Positions 41,320-53,199 of a stretch of DNA of 64,000 nucleotides are shown piece by piece. Every line of letters starts with the position of its first letter. Within the stretch, counting starts at the first letter, position 1. This stretch comes from Gracilaria domingensis (lineage: Eukaryota > Rhodophyta > Florideophyceae > Gracilariales > Gracilariaceae): contig VCMS01000226.1 in assembly GCA_022539475.1 (NCBI GenBank), forward strand, positions 1 through 64,000, given 5' to 3'. A model generated the notes under the pieces. The model did not search any database. It was given only the letters and a program-made list of their open reading frames with translations, and was not told where the DNA came from. The position numbers were made by a program, and so were the translations under genes.

Positions 41320-42275
41320 CAAACCCAAGGAAAGCAACACAATAAATGCCCGAGAGTACCAGCCTAAACGGCGAAAGATAATACGGCAGCTCAGCGATAA
41401 ACGCAACAGCCGAACAAAAGAACTAGAGCAACACGGCCTGTCTCAATGTCCACGTAGAAACCAACAACCGACGACAGAGACGCAGGCCAAGTAGCTAGTA
41501 GATGCGCAGCACGTCCCAAGTTCGTGGGGGGAACAAGGGCGGCGTCGGTACGATGAAAGCCGTCGCAGTGTGCACACGAGCCCAACGGAGGCAACACACT
41601 ACAACTTCAAGGAAGAGGGCGAGAGACCGGGCCGCCAGTAGGGAGAAAGAAAAGCGGGGGGAGAAGGTTGAGGGCAGAGAAGCACAGACCGTGCTAAAGG
41701 GAAGTGAGGATGCCAAAGGAGAGGGTCGACGACGGAGATGGAGAGAAAGGAGAGAGGGTTGGGGGGTCGTCGTGAGGCAGGAAGTGGTCTGCCCGAGTCA
41801 AGTTGGCTGCGAAGCCTCGAACTCGGGGGTTTATATCTACAATTCTTGTAGTTCGTATACCCTAAGTTGTAACTTGCTCACCGTCTAGTCATAAATACCC
41901 TAGTGCGGCTCACCAAAGATGCGAATGCTGATATGAGTAGCGAAAATTACGTAGTATGTAGTGATGTCAGCGTACGGCTCTTCGTTATGTAGGTTGATGG
42001 CTGGTCGGGTTTTATCTGGCTATTTAGGTCTTGGTCTAATTCCCCAGGTCATATTCGTGTTCCATAAAATGCCATGATGGTCGGTCCTAATGTTGTATTA
42101 TGTTGATTTTTGGTTGGCTATTGTCCTCGTGGCATCTTGACTCGTTCTCATCTTCTTATATATTTAGACGGTACCAGTAACATCACTTCTCCTTGTTGCC
42201 CTACAGGTACACAACTGTTGTTCGAACTTTCTCACATTTAATCTTATAATTTCGGCCAAAGATATTTTAGCAACC
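41320..42275. other. No certain gene; low-complexity purine-rich stretch
   Basis: At 41310 TGGTGACAAACCCAAGG looks like another LTR start, and 41500-41760 is rich in GA (GAGAAAG, GGAGAGGG), which opens a basic low-complexity forward frame at 41502-41888 that I do not trust. A sequence near 41840 (GGGTTTATATCTAC) is TATA-like. I could not find a matching LTR end or target duplication. 41890-42275 holds nothing recognisable apart from probable upstream sequence of the next gene. Confidence 0.4.
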
Positions 42276-42653
42276 GTGACAGATAACGATACGAATGATT
42301 TGGATGTTCCGAAGGCGAAGTCGACTTGTGTAATAGAATCTGAAGCCAGAGAGGTTACGGCTGATATCATCAAAGAAGAGGAACTTGCGGCATTGGCAAA
42401 TGAGGACGAGGAGTCGGCCAAAGAGCGTGTCGAGGCGCAGCTGCTAGCGTTCGATGACGCTTTACATAACTTTCTGTTTAAGCGGGGAACCAGTCTGGCA
42501 GAGTTGAAAGCAAACCTTGGCGAACTACCGGATCATTTCGTTCGTGGTATCAGTGTGGGGTTGGAGCTTTCCTTGATGACGCTAAGGTCTCCTTCTCGAG
42601 CGCTGGGCCTCCGTCTTGTTCATAAGGCGGTTCAGGCTATCCTTTCAGCCTGA
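42276..42653 (+). CDS. Small acidic protein, 125 codons, family member of unknown function
   Basis: Open frame with an acidic N-terminal half (EEELAALANEDEESAKE) and a helical, Leu-rich second half (VEAQLLAFDDALHNFLF, LGELPDHFVRGISVG, LELSLMTLRSPSRALGLRL). The ORF at 52637-53122 on the other strand aligns with it in order: DVP-x3-ST near the start, KE-acidic in the middle, R(V/I)E-x-L, then LP-x3-VRG(I/L)-x-x-G. I know no such family, so this may be a lineage-specific gene. No signal peptide or zinc site. The Met at 42276 is the first in the frame; the upstream base context is unremarkable. Confidence 0.5.
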   Translation: MTDNDTNDLDVPKAKSTCVIESEAREVTADIIKEEELAALANEDEESAKERVEAQLLAFDDALHNFLFKRGTSLAELKANLGELPDHFVRGISVGLELSLMTLRSPSRALGLRLVHKAVQAILSA

Positions 42654-42739
42654 CTTACATTTGTCACCCCTGCACCTACCCCTCTTGCCATGATGTGTCT
42701 GACTTGCATCCAATAAAACCTAGCCTCTTTGCTTATCCC

Positions 42740-43845
42740 GTTATGCACGTGCTCATTGTAGCGGCGAGGAGCCGGCGACGTTCCCTTGCATGGCGGCGCG
42801 GTGGCAGCGAGGCATCCTTGCATGGCGGCGCGGCGGCGACGCTTTTTTGCGTGGCGGAGCGGCGGCAGCGACGCTCCCTTGCGTCGCAGCATGGCGCCGG
42901 TGACGCTTCTCCGCGTGGCGGCGCGTTGGCGCTCCAATTCGTCTCTGCGGTGTCGTGCCAGCGAGGCGCGAGGCGCGCTCCGATTCTTTGGCAGCGTCGC
43001 ACCAGCGCGGCGCGACGCGCGCTCTGATTCTTCTCTGCGACGTCGCGCCAGTGCGCCGCGACGCGCGGTCCAATTCTTCGGCTGGGTCGCGCCAGCCCGG
43101 CGCGACGCGCGCTCTGAATCTTCTTTGCGCCATTGCGCGGGCGCGGCGTGACGTGCCCTCCAAGGCTTCTCGGCGTCCTCGCGCAAGCGCGGCGCGGCCG
43201 CGGCGAGAAGGCGAGAGAGAGACAAGGGAGGCGCAGGTTTCGCGGCGCTCCAATTCGTCTCTGCAGTGTCGTGCCAGCGCGGCGCGACGCGCACTCTGAT
43301 TCTTCTTGGCGGCGCCGCACCGGCGCCGCGCGACGCGGGTTCCCATTCTTCGTCGGCGTCGCCCCAGCGCTGCGCGACGCGTGCTACAATTCTTCTCTGC
43401 GGCGTTGCACCAGCGCCGCGCCACGCGCGCTCCAATTCTTCGGCGGCGTCGCGCCAGTGCGCGCGACGCGCGTTCCAATTCTTCGGCGACGTCGCTCCAG
43501 CGCTGCGCGACGCGTGCTCCAATTCTTCTTTGCGGCGTTGCACTAGCGCGGCGCGACGCGCGCTCCAATTCTTCTCTGCGGCGTTGCACAAGCGCGGCCC
43601 GACGCGCGCTCCAATTCTTCGGCGGGGTCGCGCCAGCCCGGCGCGACACGCGCTCTGATTTTTCTCTGCGGCGTCGCGCCAGCCAGGCCCGACGACGGGG
43701 GCTCTGATTCTTCTCTTTGCCGTCGCGCCGGCGCGGCGCGACGTGCGCTCCAAGGCTTCTCGGCGTCGTCGCGCCAGCGCGGCCCGGCCGCGGCGAGGAG
43801 GCGAGAGAGGGACAAGGGAAGCGCGGGTTTCACGCTGCGCTTCCG
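42740..43845. repeat. GC-rich minisatellite with degenerate units of about 45 bp
   Basis: From about 42960 the motif CCAATTCTTC, then GGCG or TCTGCGGCGT, then CGCCAGCGCGGCGCGACGCG repeats every 43-46 bp, roughly twenty times. The first 200 bp use a shorter, related unit of about 33 bp centred on TTGCATGGCGGCGCGG. A larger block with CGGCCGCGGCGAG and GGCGAGAGAG occurs twice (about 43187-43250 and 43788-43840), so there is also a higher-order duplication of about 600 bp. Because the units vary in length and are GC-rich, several frames on both strands stay open (up to 373 codons on the minus strand); I regard these as by-products. Confidence 0.85.
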
Positions 43846-43849
43846 TTAT

Positions 43850-45742
43850 CTACCCTCGGAGATATGGAAAAATTCTCGTGGGGGGTATCCCAGGGCGTGC
43901 GTGGACACCCCCATCAGACACGCCTCCACAATACTGTGCGATTGCCACTTCCATTGAAGTGATATATGGCAAGACTAGTGCGAAAGTGGCAACAGCGTCA
44001 CGGGGATGCTCGCAGAGCGAAGTCAAACCCAACGAAAAGGGAGATGGTTGAGGTTTCTGCAGCCTTGGGTAGCAACAGGAGCTCAAGTAATGTATCAGAA
44101 GCTTAATGGAGGAGTTGAAGATATCCCACCTGTTTCCAGAAGCATCTGATTAGTTCGGTCCGCAGCCACGCAATTGTCCCATCACAAATTTGCACTGTGT
44201 TTGTTTAGAGGCTGTATCAATTGGCTGTGTCTCGAATACACCCTGTTATTCGGTCGGACTGTACATCATTATAAGAGCATTTAGAGAACATTATTTGTTA
44301 CCTGGTGCATTGCGGATTACTCACAGATAGCAAGGGTTGAAACTCATTTCACTAATTACGACCAAGGTTTTTCTCGCAAGTTTATACGTTTGAGCAATAA
44401 AGCGTTGAATTTGGGTTGATGACACCTAATTTAAGCTCCCTGTAGGACCCTACTAGAATTATTTTCGTTTTCGCGGGTGGAAATGGTGTAAACTTATTGA
44501 GGTGCTCTGCTTCAAAAGCTCTTCGCCTGCACGCTTTCCGCGTTCAAATATTAAGCCATTGACATAGCACTATATTTTTCGTAATTTATTTCATTATTGT
44601 AATTGCGCCTAGAGTGCAAAGGGACATCGCTGGGCGCGAAGTACGATCAATGTGGGCACAGATGGAGTGCTACATGTGTCTACTGTACTCCAAATGCGCT
44701 CCCTCTGCGTATCGGGAGTCCTCAAATGTGATACCACGAAATTAGGCTGCATTTGCACATTGCGCTCACTCACTGCGCGGTTTGTTAGGAGTTCATATAT
44801 CATATATTGGTGCTTTCCAACCTCAAAATGCACTCCACTCTTTCTAGAAATTTCTCATATGAAGTCAGTGCTTGGCTGTACTAAGTTCATTTCAGATCTC
44901 GTATCATTTTGATAGACGAAATATCTCTGATGTTTGAAGTTGTTCTAAGATGGTGAATCGCATATCGCATTTAAATCAAAAATATGACAACAAGTGCATT
45001 TGGGGAGTAATTTCGAATTTTCAACAATAATATAGACTGAGAAAATGCAATGCAGTATATTTGATTTTCTGAAAATGGGTTCGATTAAAGGGTGACGTGT
45101 TTCTAGGTCGTCTGAGCACAGAAGAGGCAATGCGATATATTACCGTAACTAAATGTAACATGATACATCTGTAAAACGATTGATGTGTGAGAACAGAGGA
45201 ATTACGAAAAGATAATTTTGAAGGATGCCATAAGCAAGCAACCCCTGAAAGCTGCCAGCACAGAACAAACAATTTAAGAAAAGTAAATTATCAAGCCAGC
45301 GAAAACAGGGAAATTACAGAGAAGCTTTCGTTTTAAAAAGTGGCAGACAAAATTAAAAGATCGCGGTAGTGTCCAAGAAAGAACGATGGCAGTCTTGGAC
45401 ACAGAAAAAGAAGAAAAGGTTTTCAAAAATTGAGATAGGACCTCGAAAAAAACATTATGAATATGAGTCTTTTTAGCTACACTGTGTGTGGCGGCGGATG
45501 CAGGGCCTCGCCCACCCTCCTCGGGACACGCACAAGATTGCTTTCGGGATCTTCTTTCGGGATAAAGTCCATTGCTACCGCCATCATTCCCGACCCCACG
45601 AGCGACGCGCTCTGTGGCGCACCCGCTCGCACGAAAGATGGTGAGGTTGCGCACTGCGCGCTACTGCGCGCCCGCCGAATAGATGATAAGCTTGCGCGCT
45701 GCGCCCTGCAGTGCGCCAGATAACGAAGACGATGTCATGGAC
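43850..45742. other. No recognised gene
   Basis: AT-rich stretch between the minisatellite and the Copia element. Short frames only. A forward frame at 45457-45723 is Ala/Arg-rich and Cys-containing (CGGGCRASPTLLGTR) and might be the start of a small gene cut by the Copia insertion, but it has no recognisable feature. Confidence 0.45.
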
Positions 45743-46218
45743 TGTCGAGTGTTGACACTTACGCGAGATTGAAACAGATTGTTTATGCTCAACTTCGATG
45801 AAGTTGAATTGTTGGTTTACAGAGTCATGATGCGAACGAGTGGTAATGATTTGTCGTATCAAAAAGCTTTACTGGAGTGCAACGTAGAGAGAAGATTAGT
45901 ACTTAAGTAGATACTTTGAAGCATTAAGTCAATGAAAGGTACCATCAATTACTACAACTATTATTCAACGAACCTGCATCGAACCCATACCCCGAGAGTT
46001 CGCTTCACAGCAGCCTCAACCGCCGGCATCTATCGCCAGTGGAATCGGCAGATCATCTTCCACTCAGCCAACCAGCAGGCCGGTGGAAGATTGCTTCTGT
46101 GAGAAGCACACACTTTGGCGCACCAGCCCAACAGAGGGCCGCACGTCAAGGCGAGAGCTTGACACAGTGTCACTGCACCCCTCGCAGTACGCTGTCTCTT
46201 TCAGGCTGTGTTTTTACA
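45743..46218 (+). repeat. 5' LTR of the Copia element
   Basis: 476 bp, same as 51250-51725 except for about three bases. Preceded by TGGAC. Confidence 0.93.
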
Positions 46219-46261
46219 GTTATAACTGTACGGTCGACCACAATTGTAACCGAAACTCAGC

Positions 46262-49200
46262 TTGACCATGTCGGAGCCTGGCGGAATTGAAGCCGTCGAA
46301 GCTCTCAGAGAGCAAATCGAAACTGGAGAAGGAAGTGGCAATGCTATTGCAGTCGACGCAGAAGCACTTCGTACCTTTAATGAAGCGCTCTATGACGCAG
46401 TTGGAGACCCTGATCCACCGCCTCCGAATTCATCCCGTGAAGTTATGAGCACCTATAAGAACGAATTGGAAAAGTACTCGAAGGAGATGATGGATGCTTT
46501 CAAGGAAACCGGAGCCCGCAATGAAGTTTTATGGTACGAGGTCACTTTCTCTTTTCGGCCAGAAACCTTTGGACATATGTCGAAAGCTAGTGCAGTTCGT
46601 TGGATAAATTTCTTGATCGACAATGGTGTTTGGGTTCGACGTCAACAAGGTTATAGACGAGCTAGAGCTCTTGTTGACTGCCTCATGCAGCCAAGCTTTA
46701 TTCCAGTACAGCAGCAACCCGGAGCAACAAACCAATCTGCAGCTATCGAAGGTGTCCAACCTGAAGTAACGCCGATAGAGCAAAACACAGCACCAGCTTC
46801 CGGTCCAGCCGAACACGATGTGTTCCATGGAAACCGCCGGACATCTTTCCAAGACTCCAGAGCGAATGTTCGCGAGGACATGGAGGATTACAGTGGCATA
46901 CCAACGGGAAAGGAGGACAAAGGGAAGGCAGATGACTACGTTGCTGTAGAGAAACACAAAGGCGGACTTCGCGATGTACTACCCAACGTCTAAGCCAACT
47001 CGTTTCAGGGCACAAGACACGGCAACACCTCGAATGGGAGGTCTGGTGAACAAACCAGCTCCGGGTACGCCAACGGGTTTAACAACATGCTTAAGGCATG
47101 CAAGGGACGATGTTCGTATGGAGGTGGATTTGATGAAGACTTACAGGGCGCTTTAGATTTTTATGATTCTATGGCGAGAATGTTCCGTCTCTCTGACGAA
47201 GAAGAGAAGGCCGAAGCACTTCCAGGTATCCTCTGCGACGATGCACTTCAGTTCTATATGAAAGAATACCGAGTTGGAGACTCATACTCAATAATCTTGC
47301 AGAAGCTCGTTGATAACTACATCAATCCTGAGCAACGCAACCGAACGCTCATTCTGTGGCAGTCGATGAGACTTTCTCAGGCTATGCGAGAGAATCCGGG
47401 AAAGAGTGAGCTGGAGGTGTTCAGGTCCTTTTTCCACCGGTTGGTACAACTACAGAATCAACTGGACCCTGTCTACAGAACCGACAATTTTCTACGAGAC
47501 CAGCTAATTGTATCGACAGATACTTCGCAGATAGCGCAGTCACTTCGAGAACGCGTTCCATCCTCATCGCAAGAGGCCCGCAGCCGTATTGCAACATTTC
47601 GGTCAAACGAACCCAGATCCGCCGAAGCATTTGTGGCGTCCCATCCAAATTCAAGCACTGATAGCAACGTTTTTTACAGTCTTGGTAACAGATATGGGGG
47701 TGACGCAAGGAAATCTTTGAAGGTGCATGGGCGACGTAAGAAAGAGGACCGCCGCGGTAGAAGAATTTCGTCGAAATGGCTCTCAGGCAAGAAAGGCTGC
47801 TATATCTGCGGCGAGAATCATATAGCTCGCACGAGACACTCTCAGCAAGAGATTAGAGAAGCAGTTGAGAAGATGAAGGCTGCTAAGCCATCCGCTTATG
47901 TCACGATTGAAGATCTTTCAAACGTTGTTCGTGACCTAACTTCTGAAGACCAACCTGTCGACGCCGCCAATATCGTATACTCTAGCGACAGCGAGGATTC
48001 ATCAGTTTGCCATGACTCTGAAGAAGAAGCCGCTTACATAGTGGAAGGTGAATTGTCGTCACATGAATCGGATGAAGTTCTTCTGGCCAATGCTTCCTTT
48101 CTGCATGGGATTGGGTTTCATAGAGATCGAGATGTAGCTCTGGCTGCAATGGAAGACGAATTGAAGCAAGGAGAGGGCGACCAATTTCGTGGACTCTACA
48201 TCGATATCTGTGCTAATCGGTCTTCTGTCATGTCTTACTCCCAGTACAAAGCATACTGTCAACAGTTCAACGTGCCGTGCACAATCGATCGCAACAACGT
48301 CAAGAATCTCAGAGGCCTTGGCGATAACAGCAAACCCATAGGCACAGCTACGATACCGGTTCCGTTCAAGGAGCTGCACTTGGTGATTGACGTAATTTTC
48401 CAGATCGTTCGAGACAACGTTCCCAGCCGGCTTAGCATGAAGGATATGGTCGACAACGGGCTTGAAATCAGTTTACAGAAACGAGAAGTCATGTACAAAC
48501 ACCTGCACCAACCGCTGACATTCAAGAATTACTTTCTCATTCACAACTGGAGCAACGGGGATCTGTCGTACTCCTCGTACACTGAATCTGAATTGAGAAA
48601 ATTACATAGTTTCTTTGGCCATCCAAGTGTTCAGGCATTTACAAATGTCCTCAAGAGAGCCCGTCCAAATGAAATGACCCCTGAAGTGCGAAATGTAATT
48701 GCTGATTTTACGCAAGCATGTGTTAATTGCACTGAGAACGCACGGAGACCGAGAAGATTCAAACTAACTGTTGGCATGGATGATCATAGGTTCAATCATA
48801 TTGTGGCCATTGACGTAATGTACATCAATCAGAAACCAGTGCTGCACGCCGTCGATGAGGCTACGCACTTCAATGCTGCTCTGTTTCTCCGTCGCATGAC
48901 CTCCGCTGAAGTCTGGAAAGCCTTTTTGCGCTGCTGGTTGCGGCTGTATCTGGGTCCACCTGACTTCCTACGGGTTGACCAGGGCAGTAACTTTGTCTCG
49001 AAAGAGTTCCTCGATTTGTCCGACGCGGACGGAATTACCGTCATGCCAGCTCCAATTGAGTCACCTTCCACCATGACTCACGTAGAACGATATCATGGAC
49101 GCCTTCGTTCAGCATATATGAAGCTTCGGTCCTCCCTACCTCGGAGCGAAAGTGACGCAGACTGCCTTCAGATGGCTGTAAAGTCTGTGAATGATACCAT

Positions 49201-51222
49201 TGGACCCGAAGGTTTGTGTCCGACATTACTCGTCTTCGGAGCTATACCTCGCCAAGCCCGCCAAACACCATCAGAGTCTCAGTTGCAACGGGCGAGGGCC
49301 ATAAACGAAGCTATGAACGTCGTGCGAAAGGAGCAAGCTAAGCGACGCATCGCGTTTGGCCTTAAACACTACAATGGGCCCAAGGGCAAGGAACACAGCC
49401 AGCCACTGTCCAATCTGCCTGCTAGAGCCCCAGTTTATGTGTACCGTGAGAGCTCGAAGAACTGGGAAGGACCTTTCCCCTTCGTTCAAATCGAAGGTGA
49501 AACAGTAGTCGTTCAACTTCCGCACGGCCGTCGTATATTTCGATCAAGCGTCATCAGGCCCGCGACTGGATCGGTTCTGGATGGGAATGGTTCCTTACCA
49601 ATCCAAGATGCTGCAGGTGTGAAGGACGACTTAAAGCTTTCGGAAGAAGAAGTGACCGCAATATTTGGTGGAGCTTTCGGCATGGAGCAGGTTTCGTCGC
49701 AATCAGCAGAAGAAGAATTTCATGAGGCAAGGGAGAGAGAACAAACTGGACTCAAGGAGCGGGGAACTTTTGATGTAGTGGAAGTAGACCAAATCCCAAG
49801 CCACACAAGAATTTACGGCTCGAGATGGGTTGATGTTGTGAAATCAATTGACTGTAAGGCTATGAAGAAGTCTCGACTGGTAGCTCAGAACTATAGAGAT
49901 CGTGGCGCGTTGGATATTGCAACTAAATCTCCAACTGTGAGCCGACTGGGGCAACGACTCTCTATTGCTCTCTCTGCCATGATGCCAGGACATACCGCCT
50001 ATGTCAGGGACATTTCTCAGGCCTACATCCAGTCTGAATCACCGATTGAGAGACCAGTATTTCTTCGTCCTCCTCCGGAGATGGGGTTGCCCCCTGGAAA
50101 GATGCTGCGAGTTTTGAAACCTCTTTACGGTATACCAGAGAGTGGGCTGCATTGGTTCGTCACCTACCACGCTCATCACAGAAATGAACTCGAAATGAAA
50201 CCAACCTCAGCCGACCCTTGTGTTCTTTACAAACGCTCCGGTAGTGAACTAGAAGGTTTGACAATTCTACAAGTAGACGACTCTTTCGGACACGGCACGT
50301 CTGAATTTCTGAAGAATGAGGAGAAAAATTCGAAGAGATTTGAGTCAAAACCGCGACACTGCTTGGCAGACGGGGATATGGCTACTTTCAATGGTACAAA
50401 CATTCGAAGGAAATCTGGAGCAACCGTTTCTCTCGAACAAAGTCGAAAGCTACGTTCGGTTAAGCATCCCATTTCGCCTGAAGAATTTGTCAGCGTTCGG
50501 GCTCAAGTGCAATACATTGGTTGCTCCACAAGACCAGATTTATCAGCTGCAGTACAACTTCTTGCGAGTTCTGTCAATGCCCCGGAATCTATTCACTTTC
50601 GTGATATGAAAGCGATTGTGGACCGATGCCACGAGACTGCGAGACTGCAGATTCTGGATTTACCTACGTGTCATTAGATATGGCTTCGTTACGCCTTATG
50701 CTGTTTACGGATGCGTCCTTTGGAAACGCAGAGAAGCTCAAATCACAACTTGGTTTCGTTTTACTCCTGGCTCACCGGAACAATCGTGCAAATATCGTAC
50801 ATTATGGTAGTTCTAATTGCAAGCGAGTGGCACGTTCCGTAATGGCAGCAGAATTGCATGCTTTGGTTTCGGGTTTTGACCAGGCCTACGTTGCTAAATC
50901 GATGCTTGAGGAGATTTTGGGAACGGAAGTGCCGTTGGATGCGTATGTTGACTCCCGAACTGTGTTCAAGGTTGTCGCGAAGAGCGGTTCAACTCTGGAA
51001 AAGAGACTTCAAATTGATGTCTCAGCTCTAAAGGAAAGCCACAGCCGTGGAGAACTCAGATATCTTGCATGGATCCCAGGCGATCAGAATGTTGGCGACG
51101 GAATGACCAAGGAATTAGTTAGAGACAATCACCCGCTTTGGAAGCAAATGATGACGAACAAAATTTTGCTCACGCCAACGGGTTGGGTCGAAGAGACCAG
51201 GGTTAGCGCCAACACTCTTTGA
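46262..51222 (+). pseudogene. Gag-Pol of the Copia element, about two breaks
   Basis: Gag occupies the first kilobase or so and ends with a zinc-knuckle-like CYICGENH near 47800. Integrase shows the HHCC site (LHSFFGHPS, then CVNCTENA) and DDE core (HIVAIDVMYI, LRVDQGSNFV, MTHVERYHG). Reverse transcriptase has SRLVAQNYRDRG, VRDISQAYIQSESP and the catalytic LQVDDSFG (VDD where YVDD is usual). RNase H begins LMLFTDASFG and ends near 51200 with LAWIPGDQNVGDGMTKE. The family normally makes one polyprotein. Confidence 0.88.
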
Positions 51223-51249
51223 ATTCTTCCAAAGAGAAAAAGCTCGGAG

Positions 51250-51725
51250 TGTCGAGTGTTGACACTTACGCGAGATTGAAACAGATTGTTTATGCTCAAC
51301 TTCGATGAAGTTGAATTGTTGGTTTACAGAGTCATGATGCGAACGAGTGGTAATGATTTGTCGTATCAAAAAGCTTTACTGGAGTGCAACGTAGAGAGAA
51401 GATTAGTACTTAAGTAGATACTTTGAAGCATTAAGTCAATGAAAGGTACCATCAATTACTACAACTATTATTCAACGAACCTGCATCGAACCCATACCCC
51501 GAGAGTTCGCTTCACAGCAGCCTCAACCGCCGGCATCTATCGCCAGTGGAATCGGCAGATCATCTTCCACTCAGCCAACCAGCAGGCCGGTGGAAGATTG
51601 CTTCTGTGAGAAGCACACACTTTGGCGCACCAGCCCAACAGAGGGCCGCACGTCAAGGCAAGAGCTTGACACAGTGTCACTGCACCCCTCGCAGTACGCT
51701 GTCCCTTTCAGGTTGTGTTTTTACA
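51250..51725 (+). repeat. 3' LTR of the Copia element
   Basis: Preceded by the purine-rich AAAGAGAAAAAGCTCGGAG, a likely polypurine tract, and followed by the target duplication TGGAC. Confidence 0.93.
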
Positions 51726-51730
51726 TGGAC

Positions 51731-52636
51731 CCAGGCAAAACTCGCTAAGGGAAAACTAAAAGGGGTTTCAGTAGACTTGCAGACAAGATGACTTGTGTAG
51801 TACGGTAATATGACCAAAGTCATTGAAAAATAAGTAAGTTTTCTTTCACTGACATTTCCATGAGTGTGATTTTTTGAAAGAATTAAAATCCTCGAAAGTG
51901 CCCTTACCTTTTATTCAAAGACATCAATTTCATTTACCGCCGCATGATGATTCAATGACAGTGGGTTTTGCTGAGAGGGCTGGGCAGTGGTGTTGCGCGT
52001 CGCGGGCTGCTGCTTCTGCGTACGGCTTGGTGCCAATGGACGCTACTACTGTGGACGAAGGAGAAGTGGATTCAGGCGCTGAGGATGAGAAACACGCTAA
52101 TGCTAGAAGCTGTCGCCGACGCCGCCCCGCATCTGCGGTGTGCTGGGGCTCCACCTGACAGAATCTCGCTGTCCGTGTGAGCGAGAGTCTTGGCGCGTGC
52201 GAAGCTGTCGCTATATGTGAGGATTCCTGTGTGCGCTCCGCCGGCAGCATTGCTCCTGTGAGCGCTGGGAAAAGTGTCTGCCGTGTCTGTTCCGCTGCTG
52301 CTGGCGTTTCAATCTAGAACATTCTGCCATAGTATGACTGAGGAGGAGCGGCTCATCGCACAGCAACACATTGCGTGCTAACTGGTGATGCTCTCTGGAT
52401 GATGGTAAACATGCCACTGTCGCGTCGCCGAATCTAACACCCCACTGTCAATAATATACATCAACGCAAACGCAGCTTCCACTCGAGCATATGCAGGATA
52501 AGAAGCGTGGAAAGCAGGCTGCGATCAAAGCAAACACCGGAGCTCACTGGGCCTCTAGGAGCAGGAATGTTTTCAATGCGCTCTATATCTTCGAAGCCAA
52601 CTCATTGGGAGGAGAGTCATTGGGCGCCGTCTTGGT
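51731..52636. other. No certain gene
   Basis: Right flank of the Copia element. A forward frame from 51955 to 52158 has an acidic segment followed by a basic one (VDEGEVDSGAEDEKH, then RSCRRRRPAS) but is short and unrecognised. I see nothing else. Confidence 0.4.
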
Positions 52637-53122
52637 TTAAATGTCTGCGCCGCTGACGAGTCCCCTTACATAATTTAAAGGCAGGTGAGGTATGGCGGCG
52701 TAGACTTGCAGGAGTCCGACTTCCACGTCAACCCTCCGAGATATGATATCTGCAAGAAGCTCTTCGAACTGCTCAATACGAGACTTCGGGGAAGGCGGCG
52801 TTGGAGAGACATATCCATCATCTTCATCCTCTTTCATCGAACTTACTGTGTCGGTTCCCGAACACCCCTCTGCCTCATAATCAATTACGGTGGAGCGCAG
52901 AAGAGGGACATCCGAATTATCGGTTTCGTCATCCACAAGGTCGCGAATGCATTTCGTTGCGTAGGTCATCTCGATTATGTGGACGTGGTGAGGTGAATTC
53001 AACCCATTGGAAAAGAGGGAAACTTGGAAGCTCATATCATTCGAACCAAGAATGAAGCTGGTCACATTTACTTTGGTGTTTCGCGAGAAGATGCTCGATG
53101 GAACCGGAAAGAAGTTCCTCAA
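52637..53122 (-). CDS. Small acidic protein, up to 161 codons, paralogue-like to the gene at 42.3 kb
   Basis: The open frame runs from 53122 (other possible starts at MSFQVS or MTYATK, the last giving about 114 residues and the best fit to its relative). It contains TDNSDVPLLRST, an acidic linker (SSMKEDEDDGYVSPTPPSP), then RIEQFEELLADIISRR and a C-terminal IPHLPLNYVRGLVSG. These blocks align in order with the protein at 42276-42653. Ends soon after the VRG motif, whereas its relative continues for about 35 residues. No known domain recognised. Confidence 0.5.
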   Translation of the reverse strand: MRNFFPVPSSIFSRNTKVNVTSFILGSNDMSFQVSLFSNGLNSPHHVHIIEMTYATKCIRDLVDDETDNSDVPLLRSTVIDYEAEGCSGTDTVSSMKEDEDDGYVSPTPPSPKSRIEQFEELLADIISRRVDVEVGLLQVYAAIPHLPLNYVRGLVSGADI

Positions 53123-53199
53123 GAAGGCCCACTACTGCCTGAGGGGGGACATGCAAATCCTGTCCGTGGACTTTTACCGGACAAAAACTTACGCTTCAG

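Larger units (their letters stand above)
45743..51725 (+). mobile_element. Full-length Ty1/Copia element, young
   Basis: LTRs of 476 bp (45743-46218 and 51250-51725) begin TGTCGAGTGTTGACA and end TTTTTACA; the 5-bp target duplication TGGAC lies at 45738-45742 and 51726-51730. Order of domains is gag, protease region, integrase, reverse transcriptase, RNase H, the Copia arrangement. I count about three LTR differences (0.6 percent). The coding region has about two breaks, otherwise it looks complete. The sequence after the 5' LTR does not start with TGG, so priming may use another part of a tRNA, as known for Drosophila copia. Confidence 0.93.

Noticed and set aside
41310-41890. Another solo LTR starting TGGTGACAAACCC
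   Set aside because: The start resembles the family, but I found neither a matching end nor a target duplication.
42632-43753. Minus-strand ORF of 373 codons with 15-residue repeats
   Set aside because: Generated by the 45-bp minisatellite; all other frames in the array are similarly open, and there is no non-repetitive domain.
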